Assembly (NCBI RefSeq): GCF_001644195.2
Contig: NZ_LWBL02000043.1
Span: 1-64,000 of the forward strand
Direction: 5' to 3'
Origin: Bacillus marinisedimentorum
GTDB taxonomy: Bacteria > Bacillota > Bacilli > Bacillales > Bacillaceae_O
DNA: 64,000 nt
The notes below the pieces were generated by a model, which did not search any database, was not told where the DNA came from, and saw only the letters and a program-made list of their open reading frames with translations. This document shows positions 43,948 to 51,612 of this stretch, piece after piece (position 1 is the first letter of the stretch; each line of letters starts with the position of its first letter). Made by a program: the position numbers and the translations under genes.

Positions 43948-44319
43948 ATGGACTACGCAGCCATTTTTGCAGAGGAACGAATTAAGAATGCCATTAAGGA
44001 CGGCGAATTTGATGATTTGCCAGGAAAAGGGAAGCCGCTGCAGCTTGAGGACATGTCTCAGGTTCCAGCTGAACTGCGGACAGGATATAAAATTTTAAAA
44101 AATGCCGGATTGCTTCCTGAAGAAGTCCAGTTGAAAAAAGACATGGTCACGATCCAGGACTTGATTGATGCCTGTGATGACGAAAAGGAAAAACAGCAAT
44201 TGGAGAAAAGATTGAACGAGAAGATGCTGAGGTTTACATCCATAATGGAAAAAAGGTCTTTCTCAAGATCGAGGGCCTTTTCAGCGTATAAAGATAAAAT
44301 ATACAATCGTCTAACATAG
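43948..44319 (+). CDS. DUF1992 (DnaJ-homologue-C28-like) domain protein
   Basis: A 123-residue protein containing the DUF1992 domain: the AEERIKNAIKDGEFDDLPGKGKPLQLED stretch at residues about 7-35 is diagnostic, followed by a charged helical C-terminus. Function unknown. I choose ATG 43948 (MDYAAIF), preceded by GGGAGGGTGG. An IS3 element sits 13 bp past the stop, inside what was the terminator of this gene. Confidence 0.88.
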   Translation: MDYAAIFAEERIKNAIKDGEFDDLPGKGKPLQLEDMSQVPAELRTGYKILKNAGLLPEEVQLKKDMVTIQDLIDACDDEKEKQQLEKRLNEKMLRFTSIMEKRSFSRSRAFSAYKDKIYNRLT

Positions 44320-44449
44320 AACCCTCTGTATTTGAACTGTAACCCGAATAATGGACACTTTGAAAAAAGGTCCTTTATTCGGGTTTTTTGTGTTCAACGA
44401 TAAAGAACCCGGTTATAATCAACTCAATGAAGAGAACGGGGGAATATCA

Positions 44450-44875
44450 GTGAGTAAGATCCTCTTCAATGAATTTCAGATTAAACAATTGGAGGCCAAC
44501 CCTAATGTGTCTCATGTTTCTGACAGGTCAATATCCTACCATCCTGATTTTAAGAAGAAGGCGGTAGAGGAACTCAGGGCAGGCAAAGGGCCTACACAGA
44601 TTTTTTTGGACCATGGATTTGACATTGAGATGATCGGAAAGGATAAGCCGAAGCAATGTCTCAGGCGGTGGCGCAAAGCCTTTGAACAGTATGGGAACGA
44701 TGGCTTTGATCATGAACGCAGGGGTAAGGGCAGTTCAGGCCGGCCAGTTTCGAGGAAGCTCTCAGTTGAGGAGAAGCTTAAGAAAGCGGAGGCCCGCATT
44801 AAGTTTCTTGAGGCGGAAAACGACTTCCTAAAAAAGCTGGAAGAACTCGAAAGGCAGGCGAAGAAAAAGAAATAG
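44450..44875 (+). CDS. IS3-family transposase OrfA (helix-turn-helix)
   Basis: A 141-residue protein that binds the element ends. It contains a helix-turn-helix (HPDFKKKAVEELRAGKGPTQIFLDHGFD... and RRWRKAFEQYGNDGF) and a C-terminal leucine-zipper-like coiled coil (about 103-141). The start is GTG 44450, after GGGGGA. The A_AAA_AAG heptamer at 44829-44835 fits the programmed -1 frameshift that would fuse it to OrfB; the OrfB frame is open from there on. Confidence 0.88.
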   Translation: MSKILFNEFQIKQLEANPNVSHVSDRSISYHPDFKKKAVEELRAGKGPTQIFLDHGFDIEMIGKDKPKQCLRRWRKAFEQYGNDGFDHERRGKGSSGRPVSRKLSVEEKLKKAEARIKFLEAENDFLKKLEELERQAKKKK

Positions 44876-44925
44876 CGAAATCCGACAGATTCCAGCTCAT
44901 ATACCAAACCATTCGGAAGCATCAA

Positions 44926-45777
44926 TTGAGAGGTATGGATGGGTATTTATGCCGTCTGGCAGAAGTTAGTAGGAGTGGCTACCACAGATGGCTGAAGGCA
45001 GAGGAGGTAAGGGCACGGAAAGAGAATAACGATAAGGAAGATTCCGTTCTGATCAGGGCAATCTTTGATCAGAAAAAGCAGAAGGCTGGAGCCCTTCAAA
45101 TAAAAATGATACTTGAAAATGATTACGGCATTGTGATGAATCATAAGAAAATCAGGCGGATCATGCGCAAGTTCAACCTGGTGGCGAAGGTGCGCCAGGC
45201 CAATCCTTACCGTAAAATGGCGAAGGCAACCCAGATGCACAGATCCTGTGAAAACCACCTTCAACGCCAATTTAATCAAGGAGAGCCTGGAAAAGTCCTG
45301 CTTACGGATATCACCTATCTCCCTTACGGCAAAGGGCAGCTGGCTTATTTGTCCTGTGTGAAGGATGGGGCGACACGTGAAATCCTTGCCTATCATGTCT
45401 CCACTACTCTCAGAATGGAACTGGCTTACCACACACTTGATAAATTAATAGAATCACTAAATGGAGTCCTGCATCCCGAAGCCCTCATCCATTCAGATCA
45501 AGGGATGCATTATACTCATCCCGTGTTTCAACAGCGGGTGAAGGAATTAGGGTTTATCCAGTCCATGTCACGTAAGGGGAACTGTTGGGATAATGCCCCA
45601 ATGGAGTCGTTCTTTGGCCACCTTAAGGACGAACTGGACTACAGGGATTGTAGGACATTTGATGAATTAAACCATCAGGTGGATCGTTACATAGAAGAAT
45701 ATAATACACAGAGATATCAGTGGAGTTTACAAAAAATGACCCCGGCTCAATACCGGAGTCATCTTTTGACAGCCTAG
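44926..45777 (+). CDS. IS3-family transposase OrfB (DDE integrase core)
   Basis: A 283-residue catalytic part. The HTH_21-like region (about 45-95) precedes an RNase H-fold integrase core with the acidic triad Asp128 (LLTDITY), Asp191 (HSDQG) and Glu227 (APMESFFG). The last two are 36 positions apart, the DD(35)E spacing of IS3. A TTG at 44926 could start it alone, but its frame is open upstream through the end of OrfA, as expected for an OrfAB fusion made by -1 frameshifting. No disabling mutation is visible. Confidence 0.9.
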   Translation: MRGMDGYLCRLAEVSRSGYHRWLKAEEVRARKENNDKEDSVLIRAIFDQKKQKAGALQIKMILENDYGIVMNHKKIRRIMRKFNLVAKVRQANPYRKMAKATQMHRSCENHLQRQFNQGEPGKVLLTDITYLPYGKGQLAYLSCVKDGATREILAYHVSTTLRMELAYHTLDKLIESLNGVLHPEALIHSDQGMHYTHPVFQQRVKELGFIQSMSRKGNCWDNAPMESFFGHLKDELDYRDCRTFDELNHQVDRYIEEYNTQRYQWSLQKMTPAQYRSHLLTA

Positions 45778-46073
45778 TGCTTTTTTTAGATGTCCATTTT
45801 ATAGGTTACAGTTCAATTGCAGCGGGTTCTTTTACTATTGGAGAAAACTATTCAAAGCCCTCGTGAGCAAGCACCAGGCGCTTCCGTCTCTTGGAAAGGA
45901 CATAAAAACGGTCCGACTATTTTATAAATAAGTGGCAAAATTGTGAACTTTTATACCACGAATTATTGCCTGATTATCCTAATAAATGGCAGAGGTGACA
46001 CAACAATCACCAGCGAATTAAGGTCTATTTACCCATATAAATAGAATGATTTGGTATAATAGACACTGATAGA

Positions 46074-46090
46074 ATTACAGTTGCATTACA
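46074..46090 (-). promoter_or_regulatory. Perfect WalR-type box
   Basis: Read on the minus strand this is TGTAAT-5 bp-TGTAAT, matching the WalR/YycF consensus (TGTWAH-N5-TGTWAH) without a mismatch. It lies 80 bp before a LysM-NlpC/P60 hydrolase gene. It falls between an extended -10 (TGGTATAAT ending 46060) and a second candidate promoter at 46106. The preceding stretch 45834-46050 has no gene. Confidence 0.65.
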
Positions 46091-46105
46091 AGTCGGCAGG
46101 GGGCA

Positions 46106-46134
46106 TTGCCACTTATTGGTTGATGGTTTAATGT
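46106..46134 (+). promoter_or_regulatory. Candidate promoter of the LysM hydrolase gene
   Basis: TTGCCA (46106-46111), 17-bp spacer, TAATGT (46129-46134). The WalR box lies 16 bp upstream of the -35, a position suited to activation. Alternatively transcription may start from the extended -10 at 46052-46060, in which case the box would sit just downstream of the start. Confidence 0.45.
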
Positions 46135-46169
46135 TAGTCTCGTAGAAAAAAGCTAGGGGGAATAACAAC

Positions 46170-46979
46170 ATGAAAAAACATCTTGTGACGATAAGCGGTG
46201 CAGTTCTAGGGTTAGCTTTGTTCGGGGGTTCAGCAGAAGCTGCCAGCTATAAAGTACAAAGCGGAGACACATTATGGGGACTATCTAAAAACTATCAAAC
46301 AACCGTTTCAGAACTTAAAAACATAAATGGACTACACTCAGATACAATTTATATCGGACAAACTCTGACTGTTCCAGACGGACAGGCACAAGTAAGCACA
46401 TCATCTTCTGTTTACACTGTAAAAAGAGGCGACACACTTTCCGGGATCGGTGCGAAGTATGGGGTTTCTTACCGTTCAATCATGAAGTGGAACAATCTTT
46501 CTTCAACAGTGATCTATCCTGGACAGACGCTTAAAGTATCTGGAGGAACTGTCGTGAAGTCAGCTTCCACAACATCAACATCTACAGTAACGCATACCTC
46601 TGCCGATGGACGCGCTTTGAGTGCATCACAATTGGTCAACGATGCAAAAGTTCATATGGGAACACCATATGTATGGGGCGGCTCACAGCCGGGCGCTTTT
46701 GACTGCAGCGGTTTTATGCATTATGTAATCAATGAGCAGACAAGCATGTCACGCACAAACGTAGCAGGCTACTGGGACCGCATGCAGAGCGTGTCTTCAC
46801 CGAATGTCGGCGACTTTGTATTCTTTGAAACGTACAAGCCGGGACCATCCCACATGGGAATCTATCTAGGAAATAACAAGTTCATTCATGCGGGTTCTTC
46901 AAGTGGCGTAACGATTTCAAGCATGGACAATCCTTACTGGAGCCCGCGTTACCTCGGCGCGAAAAAGCTGGCTCAGTAA
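46170..46979 (+). CDS. Secreted LysM / NlpC-P60 D,L-endopeptidase (LytE-like)
   Basis: A 269-residue wall hydrolase. The signal peptide ends at AEA (about residue 24). Two LysM domains (27-69 and 82-124) bind peptidoglycan. A Ser/Thr-rich linker leads to an NlpC/P60 domain with Cys179 (DCSGF), His228 and His240. Such enzymes cut the gamma-D-Glu to diaminopimelate bond and in Bacillus drive cell elongation or separation (LytE, LytF, CwlS). Two LysM repeats is fewer than the three of LytE. AGGGGGAA precedes the ATG. A WalR-type box upstream fits the known control of such genes. Confidence 0.92.
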   Translation: MKKHLVTISGAVLGLALFGGSAEAASYKVQSGDTLWGLSKNYQTTVSELKNINGLHSDTIYIGQTLTVPDGQAQVSTSSSVYTVKRGDTLSGIGAKYGVSYRSIMKWNNLSSTVIYPGQTLKVSGGTVVKSASTTSTSTVTHTSADGRALSASQLVNDAKVHMGTPYVWGGSQPGAFDCSGFMHYVINEQTSMSRTNVAGYWDRMQSVSSPNVGDFVFFETYKPGPSHMGIYLGNNKFIHAGSSSGVTISSMDNPYWSPRYLGAKKLAQ

Positions 46980-46996
46980 GAATCTAAGATGAAATT

Positions 46997-47025
46997 AGGC
47001 AGGTGCACCATGCTCCTGCCTTTTT
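46997..47025 (+). terminator. Rho-independent terminator of the LysM hydrolase gene
   Basis: The stem AGGCAGG (46997-47003) / CCTGCCT (47015-47021) with a T-run to 47025. Confidence 0.82.
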
Positions 47026-47130
47026 CTATTCCCTGATAAAAAAAATCTAAACATCAAAATGAATAGTTTACTTGCGTTTTCTTGACACTTCTCCCTGCAG
47101 CAAATCGGTACAGGCATCTCCATAACTGGT

Positions 47131-47172
47131 GAATAAAAAGTAAAACCCCGGAAGTCACTTTTCCGGGGTTTT
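47131..47172 (-). terminator. Rho-independent terminator of the TetR-ABC operon
   Basis: A 12-bp perfect stem (AAAACCCCGGAA at 47142-47153, complement at 47161-47172) is followed on the minus strand by ACTTTTTATTC. It overlaps the 3' end of the tetR gene. Confidence 0.88.
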
Positions 47173-47817
47173 GTATATACCGTGTTTCAGCACGTGGATG
47201 TACAGGTCGAGGTCCTCTAACAATGCATCCGGCTTTTTGGTTAACTCATCCGGATGCTCTTTATAGAATTCGCCGTATTTGTTCCCGAGATACTCGAACA
47301 GAGCCATCGTAATTTCAATTGCTTTATCACGCGGCAGTCCGTCAACAAGCATATCATCTTTCAGGAATTGAAAAATGTACTGGGTGTTGACCGGTTCCAT
47401 CGTTTCCCGCTTGGACATGATCAATTGCATCAGCTCATCCTTGAGGGAAGGCGGCGGCTGGTATACAGCGGTCATGATGATTTGATATTCGTGCGGGTAT
47501 AAAACGGCCATTTCCAGTTTCCTTATGATGAAACTCTTGACGTTTTCAAAAAAATCAACACTGTCATCTTCAAGGGACTTCGTATCTTTCATTATTCTAC
47601 CGAAAATGAAATCGATCGAATGTTCGACGACGAAAAGATACAGGTTCTTCTTGTTTTTAAAATAATGGAACAGTATGCCTTTGGAAATATCGGCACGGCT
47701 GGTGATGGTGTTTGTGGATGCATTCTTATAGCCGTGCCTGGCGAACTCTTCCACACAGACCTGGATAATCCGATTCTTTTTTTCTTCCGGCAAGTTCATA
47801 AATGCTGTGTTCAACAT
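47155..47817 (-). CDS. TetR-family repressor of the adjacent ABC transporter
   Basis: A 220-residue regulator. The N-terminal helix-turn-helix (EEKKNRIIQVCVEEFARHGYKNASTNTITSRADISKGILFHYFKNKKNLYLFV) is standard TetR; the C-terminal part is a ligand-binding helical bundle of unknown ligand. I use ATG 47817, five bases after AGAAGG; a GTG two codons earlier is too close to that site. It is the last gene of the operon whose promoter carries two TetR-like operators, so autoregulation is likely. Confidence 0.88.
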   Translation of the reverse strand: MLNTAFMNLPEEKKNRIIQVCVEEFARHGYKNASTNTITSRADISKGILFHYFKNKKNLYLFVVEHSIDFIFGRIMKDTKSLEDDSVDFFENVKSFIIRKLEMAVLYPHEYQIIMTAVYQPPPSLKDELMQLIMSKRETMEPVNTQYIFQFLKDDMLVDGLPRDKAIEITMALFEYLGNKYGEFYKEHPDELTKKPDALLEDLDLYIHVLKHGIYKTPEK

Positions 47818-47831
47818 AAACACCTTCTAAG

Positions 47832-48632
47832 TTATACCGTAATGTCTTTTCTGCGGTAAATCATGTAAGCTGAAATTGTGCTTAGGATTATTATAGCTGT
47901 CATGATTGCCAGATACAAAGGCTTAATCTCAGAGTTGTTGATGATGTATGCCGGGTCGACGTATTCAAACGGCGTGAGATACTTCAAGTTTTCCAGCTTC
48001 TCCGCCAGTCCCTGGACAATATCAAGGAAATAGGTGACAAGGACAAGTCCAAGCGACAGGGATACGACCATCCGGTTTTTCCTCAGGAAGCTTGAGGCCA
48101 TAAAAGCGATGCCGCCAAAAGTCAGATGAAGGAGAAGCGGTGCAGCAGATATTAATGCGAATGTTTCGGCGTCCACTGAGTCATCACCTGACATCCTGAA
48201 ACCGAGATAGTTGATCAAGCTGATTGCCCCATTGAAAATTAAAATGTTTGTCAGGACGGCGAGCAGCTTTTCGGTGACAATTCTCGTCCTCGTTACAGGC
48301 TTTGACAGCAGAAATTCAGCTGTCTTATCACCTTCTTCTTTTACAAGCATGTTGGCAGCCATGATTGAGACGTAAATGCTTCCGAACAGTGTTACAAAAA
48401 GATAGCCCTCAATGGCATAAAAGCCAAGAACAGTAGAGAAGCCAAGCTCGTCAATATTGAAAGCTTTGAGCATTCCTTCCGGATAGGCTTCCATCATTTT
48501 TTCAATGCTCTCCTGCTGTTTGGCAAACTCGGGATAAATGCTGAGCATCAAAAAGATCAGCCCTCCCAGCGCCGCCACCCATATCCAGAGGGATTTTTGG
48601 GACTTTAATACTTCGCGTTTATAAATCATCAT
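47832..48632 (-). CDS. ABC-2 type transporter permease
   Basis: A 266-residue membrane protein with six hydrophobic segments and a large loop between the first and second, as in ABC-2 exporters. It begins 10 bp after the ATPase gene stop. It forms the membrane component of the adjoining system. The substrate is unknown. Confidence 0.88.
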   Translation of the reverse strand: MMIYKREVLKSQKSLWIWVAALGGLIFLMLSIYPEFAKQQESIEKMMEAYPEGMLKAFNIDELGFSTVLGFYAIEGYLFVTLFGSIYVSIMAANMLVKEEGDKTAEFLLSKPVTRTRIVTEKLLAVLTNILIFNGAISLINYLGFRMSGDDSVDAETFALISAAPLLLHLTFGGIAFMASSFLRKNRMVVSLSLGLVLVTYFLDIVQGLAEKLENLKYLTPFEYVDPAYIINNSEIKPLYLAIMTAIIILSTISAYMIYRRKDITV

Positions 48633-48642
48633 TCAGCCCTCC

Positions 48643-49524
48643 TTACTGATCCTTCTCATAATAGTGCATGAATACTTCTTCAAGCGACGGTTCTTCAATT
48701 AAGATATCGCGGAACGGCACATTCTGCAGTCTTTCCAGCAAAAGATGGGTGTTGCCGCTATAGAGGAACTTCACACCATGTGCAATTTTTTCTTTCTGGA
48801 TGATCCCTTCAAGGCCGGGATCGTAATCGCGGTCATCATCAAAAAGGATGCTGACATTTTTAAACTGGTTTTTCCGTAAGTCCTCAATGCTTTCCACTTT
48901 GATAAGTTTTCCTTCTTTGATGATGGCAACCCGGTCACAAAGCTTCTGGACCTCCCCTAAATAATGGGAGGAGAAGAAAATCGTTGTGCCGTTAGCCCGC
49001 ATTTCCCTCAGTAAGTCAAAGAAGATATTTTGCATCAAAGGGTCAAGCCCTGAAGTTGGCTCATCCAATATTAAAAGTTTTGGATCATGAAGCAGGGCCT
49101 GGACAATGCCGATCTTCTTTTTGTTTCCAAAGGAAAGGTCTTCAATTTTCCTGTTGAGGTCGAGGTCAAGCCTTTCTGCAAGTTCTATTATCTTATTAGT
49201 ATGATCTCCGCCGTAAAAGCCCGCTGAGTATTTCAGAAGTTCAATGGCTTTCATGTCATCATAATAATGGACTTCAGACGGCAGATAACCGATTTGTTTC
49301 CGGATTTCTTTAGACTCTTTGACAATATCAAGGCCAAGGATGGAAGCCGATCCTTCACTCGGATAGATAAAGTTAAGCAACGTCCGGATCGTGGTGCTTT
49401 TTCCTGCACCATTCGGGCCGATAAAGCCAAAAATTTCTCCCTCTTCAACAGAGAAAGTGACATCTTCAATGCCGCGGTTTTTTCCATAAAACTTGGTTAG
49501 TTTTTTGATATCAATTACACTCAC
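48643..49524 (-). CDS. ABC transporter ATP-binding protein
   Basis: A 293-residue ATPase with Walker A GPNGAGKST (about residue 39), signature LSFGNKKK, Walker B LLILDEPTSGLDP and H-loop SSHYLGEVQ. The C-terminal ~80 residues form the domain common in drug or peptide exporters of the BcrA/CcmA type. First gene of a three-gene operon with a permease and a TetR regulator. Confidence 0.9.
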   Translation of the reverse strand: MSVIDIKKLTKFYGKNRGIEDVTFSVEEGEIFGFIGPNGAGKSTTIRTLLNFIYPSEGSASILGLDIVKESKEIRKQIGYLPSEVHYYDDMKAIELLKYSAGFYGGDHTNKIIELAERLDLDLNRKIEDLSFGNKKKIGIVQALLHDPKLLILDEPTSGLDPLMQNIFFDLLREMRANGTTIFFSSHYLGEVQKLCDRVAIIKEGKLIKVESIEDLRKNQFKNVSILFDDDRDYDPGLEGIIQKEKIAHGVKFLYSGNTHLLLERLQNVPFRDILIEEPSLEEVFMHYYEKDQ

Positions 49525-49544
49525 AGATCATACCTCCCTATCTG

Positions 49545-49600
49545 TTGACCAGTAGGTCAATCGATACTTATATTGTACTCTTCGTTGACCAGGTAGTCAA
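49545..49600 (-). promoter_or_regulatory. Promoter with two TetR-type operators
   Basis: On the minus strand TTGACT (49600-49595), a 17-bp spacer and TACAAT (49577-49572) form a strong sigma-A promoter. Two near-identical inverted repeats overlap it: TTGACC-AGTA-GGTCAA at 49545-49560 and TTGACC-AGGTA-GTCAA at 49585-49600, 40 bp centre to centre. The upstream copy includes the -35; the other lies downstream of the start point. This fits repression by the TetR protein of the operon. Confidence 0.8.
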
Positions 49601-49954
49601 TCGTTTTCATAAACATTCTCTGATCCGGAATTTTCCTTTTATTAGTTTGAATCGTTTCCGTAATTGTAAGAAACGGGCGGCCAATAGGGCGGAATTTCTT
49701 TTTATAATTAGGGTAAGCATAGACTGCATGTATGAAAGTTTATAAATGTCGTTCCTTTGGCATGAATGTGTATTTAAATAGTAAAGTCGGATTTCGTGAT
49801 AAGCCTCCTTGGCCGTTCCATACTGCAGGACATTAATATGCAGGGCGCTGGAAGCAGCCGTCCCGAGACTTTGACTCCGATTTTTCGATTAATAAAATAA
49901 ACAGATCTTATTATGAAAAAGGGAATGAACCTGAAAAGACAGGGGGAATAAGGC
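49601..49954. other. Gene-free region between divergent genes
   Basis: About 350 bp without a gene. It must include the promoter of the iron-sulfur protein gene; TTATTATG near 49908 may be its -10. No repeat or RNA recognised. Confidence 0.35.
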
Positions 49955-50881
49955 ATGTCACTGCTGACTAGATGGCTTGAAAGCCTCGCCGAATCAGTTG
50001 AAATAAGCGAGAGATGTTTGCGGCAGATGAGTCCTTTCAGTACATGTGAAAAATGTATTGAGGTATGCCAGGAAGAAGCACTTAAGATAACAAATGGAAA
50101 AGTGGAAATTACCGAGGAGCACTGCACTTCGTGCGGCAAGTGCATGACAGTTTGCCCGGTTCATGCAATAGAGGGAAGTGTGCCAAGGCGTGATGTGATT
50201 GAAGATACAATGATTCAAAATGCGGAGGTGGTCCCTCCGTCTGTCGGTGAATGGCTGTATTACGCGAGTAAAGGAATCAAAAAATTGGCAGTACTCCATG
50301 TCGGCTTGCACAGCCGAAGCTGGCCGGAGAGCCTTCATGAGCCAAACCGAATCCTTTCCAAAATGGGCGAACCGGAAATTGCATTGACTGATACTGTGCC
50401 TGTTCCGGAAGAAAAAGAAATGTCCCGCCGTGATTTATTTCGGTTCGTCGGCAAGGAAAGCAAGGTACTGGCAATGTCGTCCCTTACTCCCGCAAAATGG
50501 CGCTATAATCATCAATCCTTTTCGATCAACCGGGCTTTTCCGGAATGGATGTTTTACCGGGTGGAATTGGACAGGGCAGCCTGTACACTGTGCGAGGTCT
50601 GCTTTAAGCTCTGTCCGAACCAGGTATTTACCGTTGACAGGGAAAGGGGAGAGCTCCGGATTTCTCCAGGAAGTTGCAATGGCTGTGAATTATGCGTGGA
50701 CGCCTGCCGGGAAAATGCAGCAGCAGTGACAGAGCATATCGCCCCGCGGGAAGAGGGTATTGCCAGCATAATAGAAAAAACATGCATGTCTTGCGGGCAG
50801 CCTTTCCTTGACTGGGATGAAGCAGGGGATTCATGCCATATCTGCTTGAAAAAAGCGGAGAATAAAAGCAGTTTCTTTTAA
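49955..50881 (+). CDS. Multi-cluster 4Fe-4S ferredoxin-like protein
   Basis: A 308-residue protein with two pairs of [4Fe-4S] motifs: Cys31/34/38 with Cys57/60/63/67 in the N-terminal part, and CTLCEVCFKLCP with CNGCELCVDAC at about residues 208-252. A final CMSCGQ...CHICL pair (about 277-300) may bind zinc or another cluster. Between the halves lies MSRRDLFRFVG (about residue 149), which resembles a twin-arginine motif but is internal and has no following hydrophobic stretch. Electron transfer to an unknown oxidoreductase is likely. No partner is encoded nearby. The ATG follows AGGGGGAA. Confidence 0.85.
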   Translation: MSLLTRWLESLAESVEISERCLRQMSPFSTCEKCIEVCQEEALKITNGKVEITEEHCTSCGKCMTVCPVHAIEGSVPRRDVIEDTMIQNAEVVPPSVGEWLYYASKGIKKLAVLHVGLHSRSWPESLHEPNRILSKMGEPEIALTDTVPVPEEKEMSRRDLFRFVGKESKVLAMSSLTPAKWRYNHQSFSINRAFPEWMFYRVELDRAACTLCEVCFKLCPNQVFTVDRERGELRISPGSCNGCELCVDACRENAAAVTEHIAPREEGIASIIEKTCMSCGQPFLDWDEAGDSCHICLKKAENKSSFF

Positions 50882-50954
50882 ATTTTGGGGCCTTCTCTTA
50901 AGTGATTTATGTTTATACCGTTATATTAGACGTCATTGTACGTTCAGATTAGCA

Positions 50955-51050
50955 GTCCAGCCTGATCACCGGCTGCTATCGCCTATGCGGGGCTGTCCCT
51001 TTCTTCTACAGCCCCGCTTGTTTATGCGCCGCTGAGCAGGCGCCTTGCGC
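50955..51050 (+). repeat. Dispersed repeat family A, degenerate copy 3
   Basis: Keeps the ends GTCCAGCC...GGCTGCTATCGCC and CGCCGCTGAGCAGGCGCC-TTGCGCTT but has a private centre that forms a 10-bp hairpin (GCGGGGCTGT at 50987-50996, complement at 51008-51017) with a weak T-rich tail. The hairpin may end transcription of the ferredoxin-like gene. Confidence 0.6.
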
Positions 51051-51124
51051 TTAACTCATGAAGGAATTATTTTGGCGCAGCGGCTATTTTTGCAAACTAA
51101 CAATATAAGAAACGCAAGAGGCAA

Positions 51125-51149
51125 AACCCCCGGACAGGCGCCGGGGGTT
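51125..51149 (-). terminator. Rho-independent terminator of the acylphosphatase gene
   Basis: A 9-bp stem (AACCCCCGG at 51125-51133, CCGGGGGTT at 51141-51149) with TTTT on the minus strand; it overlaps the stop codon. Confidence 0.82.
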
Positions 51150-51516
51150 AATATTTCACCTGGAATTTTTGATAGGTGCGTGCTTTATCGGATTCCATTG
51201 TCTCAATGTTATCGACCTTTGAAAATCCGTTTCCTTCTTTAAGCGCTTCCGTGAATGATTCGATATTTTCAAGCGTACCTGAAGCTTCGATTTCAACGGT
51301 TCCATCCGAGTTGTTGCGCACCCAGCCTTTTATGCCGGAAAAGTCAGCCTGCTGCTTTGTGAAATGCCGAAATCCGACGCCCTGGACTTTCCCATGGACA
51401 ATCATGTGCCTCATGACTCTGTTTTCATCGCTGTGATTTTGCTGTTGATTTGATACAGGTGGGGTCTTTTTAAGCCGGTCTGTTATTTTTTCCAAAAAAG
51501 AGCGCCCTTCTGTCAT
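51148..51516 (-). CDS. Acylphosphatase with N-terminal extension
   Basis: A 122-residue protein. Residues ~36-122 are a complete acylphosphatase domain, which hydrolyses carboxyl-phosphate bonds: HGKVQGVGFRHF with catalytic Arg50, and GWVRNNSDGTVE with Asn68. The first ~35 residues are a charged, Gln-rich extension absent from typical ~90-residue acylphosphatases. I use ATG 51516, six bases after GGAGGG. A sigma-B-like promoter lies upstream. Confidence 0.9.
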   Translation of the reverse strand: MTEGRSFLEKITDRLKKTPPVSNQQQNHSDENRVMRHMIVHGKVQGVGFRHFTKQQADFSGIKGWVRNNSDGTVEIEASGTLENIESFTEALKEGNGFSKVDNIETMESDKARTYQKFQVKY

Positions 51517-51557
51517 GGTGTTCCCTCCGTTCAAGAACTATACTTCCGCCTACTTGT

Positions 51558-51583
51558 TTTCCCGGTTTAAAACAAACCTAAAC
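51558..51583 (-). promoter_or_regulatory. Predicted sigma-B promoter of the acylphosphatase gene
   Basis: On the minus strand GTTTAG, 14 bp, GGGAAA. The B. subtilis consensus is GTTTAA-12/15-GGGWAW, so one base differs. It would start transcription about 35 bases before the gene. Confidence 0.55.
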
Positions 51584-51612
51584 GAGTGGGAAGAATAGGA
51601 AGCAGTATTTCG

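Larger units (their letters stand above)
44333..45815 (+). mobile_element. IS3-family insertion sequence, intact, 1483 bp
   Basis: The element is bounded by imperfect inverted repeats starting TGAACTGTAACC at both ends (12 identical bases, then a second shared ATGGACA block), with 5'-TG...CA-3' termini. A 3-bp target duplication ATT flanks it (44330-44332 and 45816-45818). It encodes two overlapping-phase genes, OrfA and OrfB, in the usual 0/-1 arrangement. Both are full length, so the copy may still be active. No other copy is in the window. Confidence 0.92.
44318..45833 (+). terminator. Terminator of the DUF1992 gene, split by the IS element
   Basis: Joining the flanks and keeping one copy of the target duplication gives a hairpin: AGAACCC-T-CTG (44318-44328) pairs with CAG-C-GGGTTCT (45820-45830), loop TATTG, followed by TTTT. 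The two arms are now about 1.5 kb apart, so the terminator is inactive. Confidence 0.75.
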
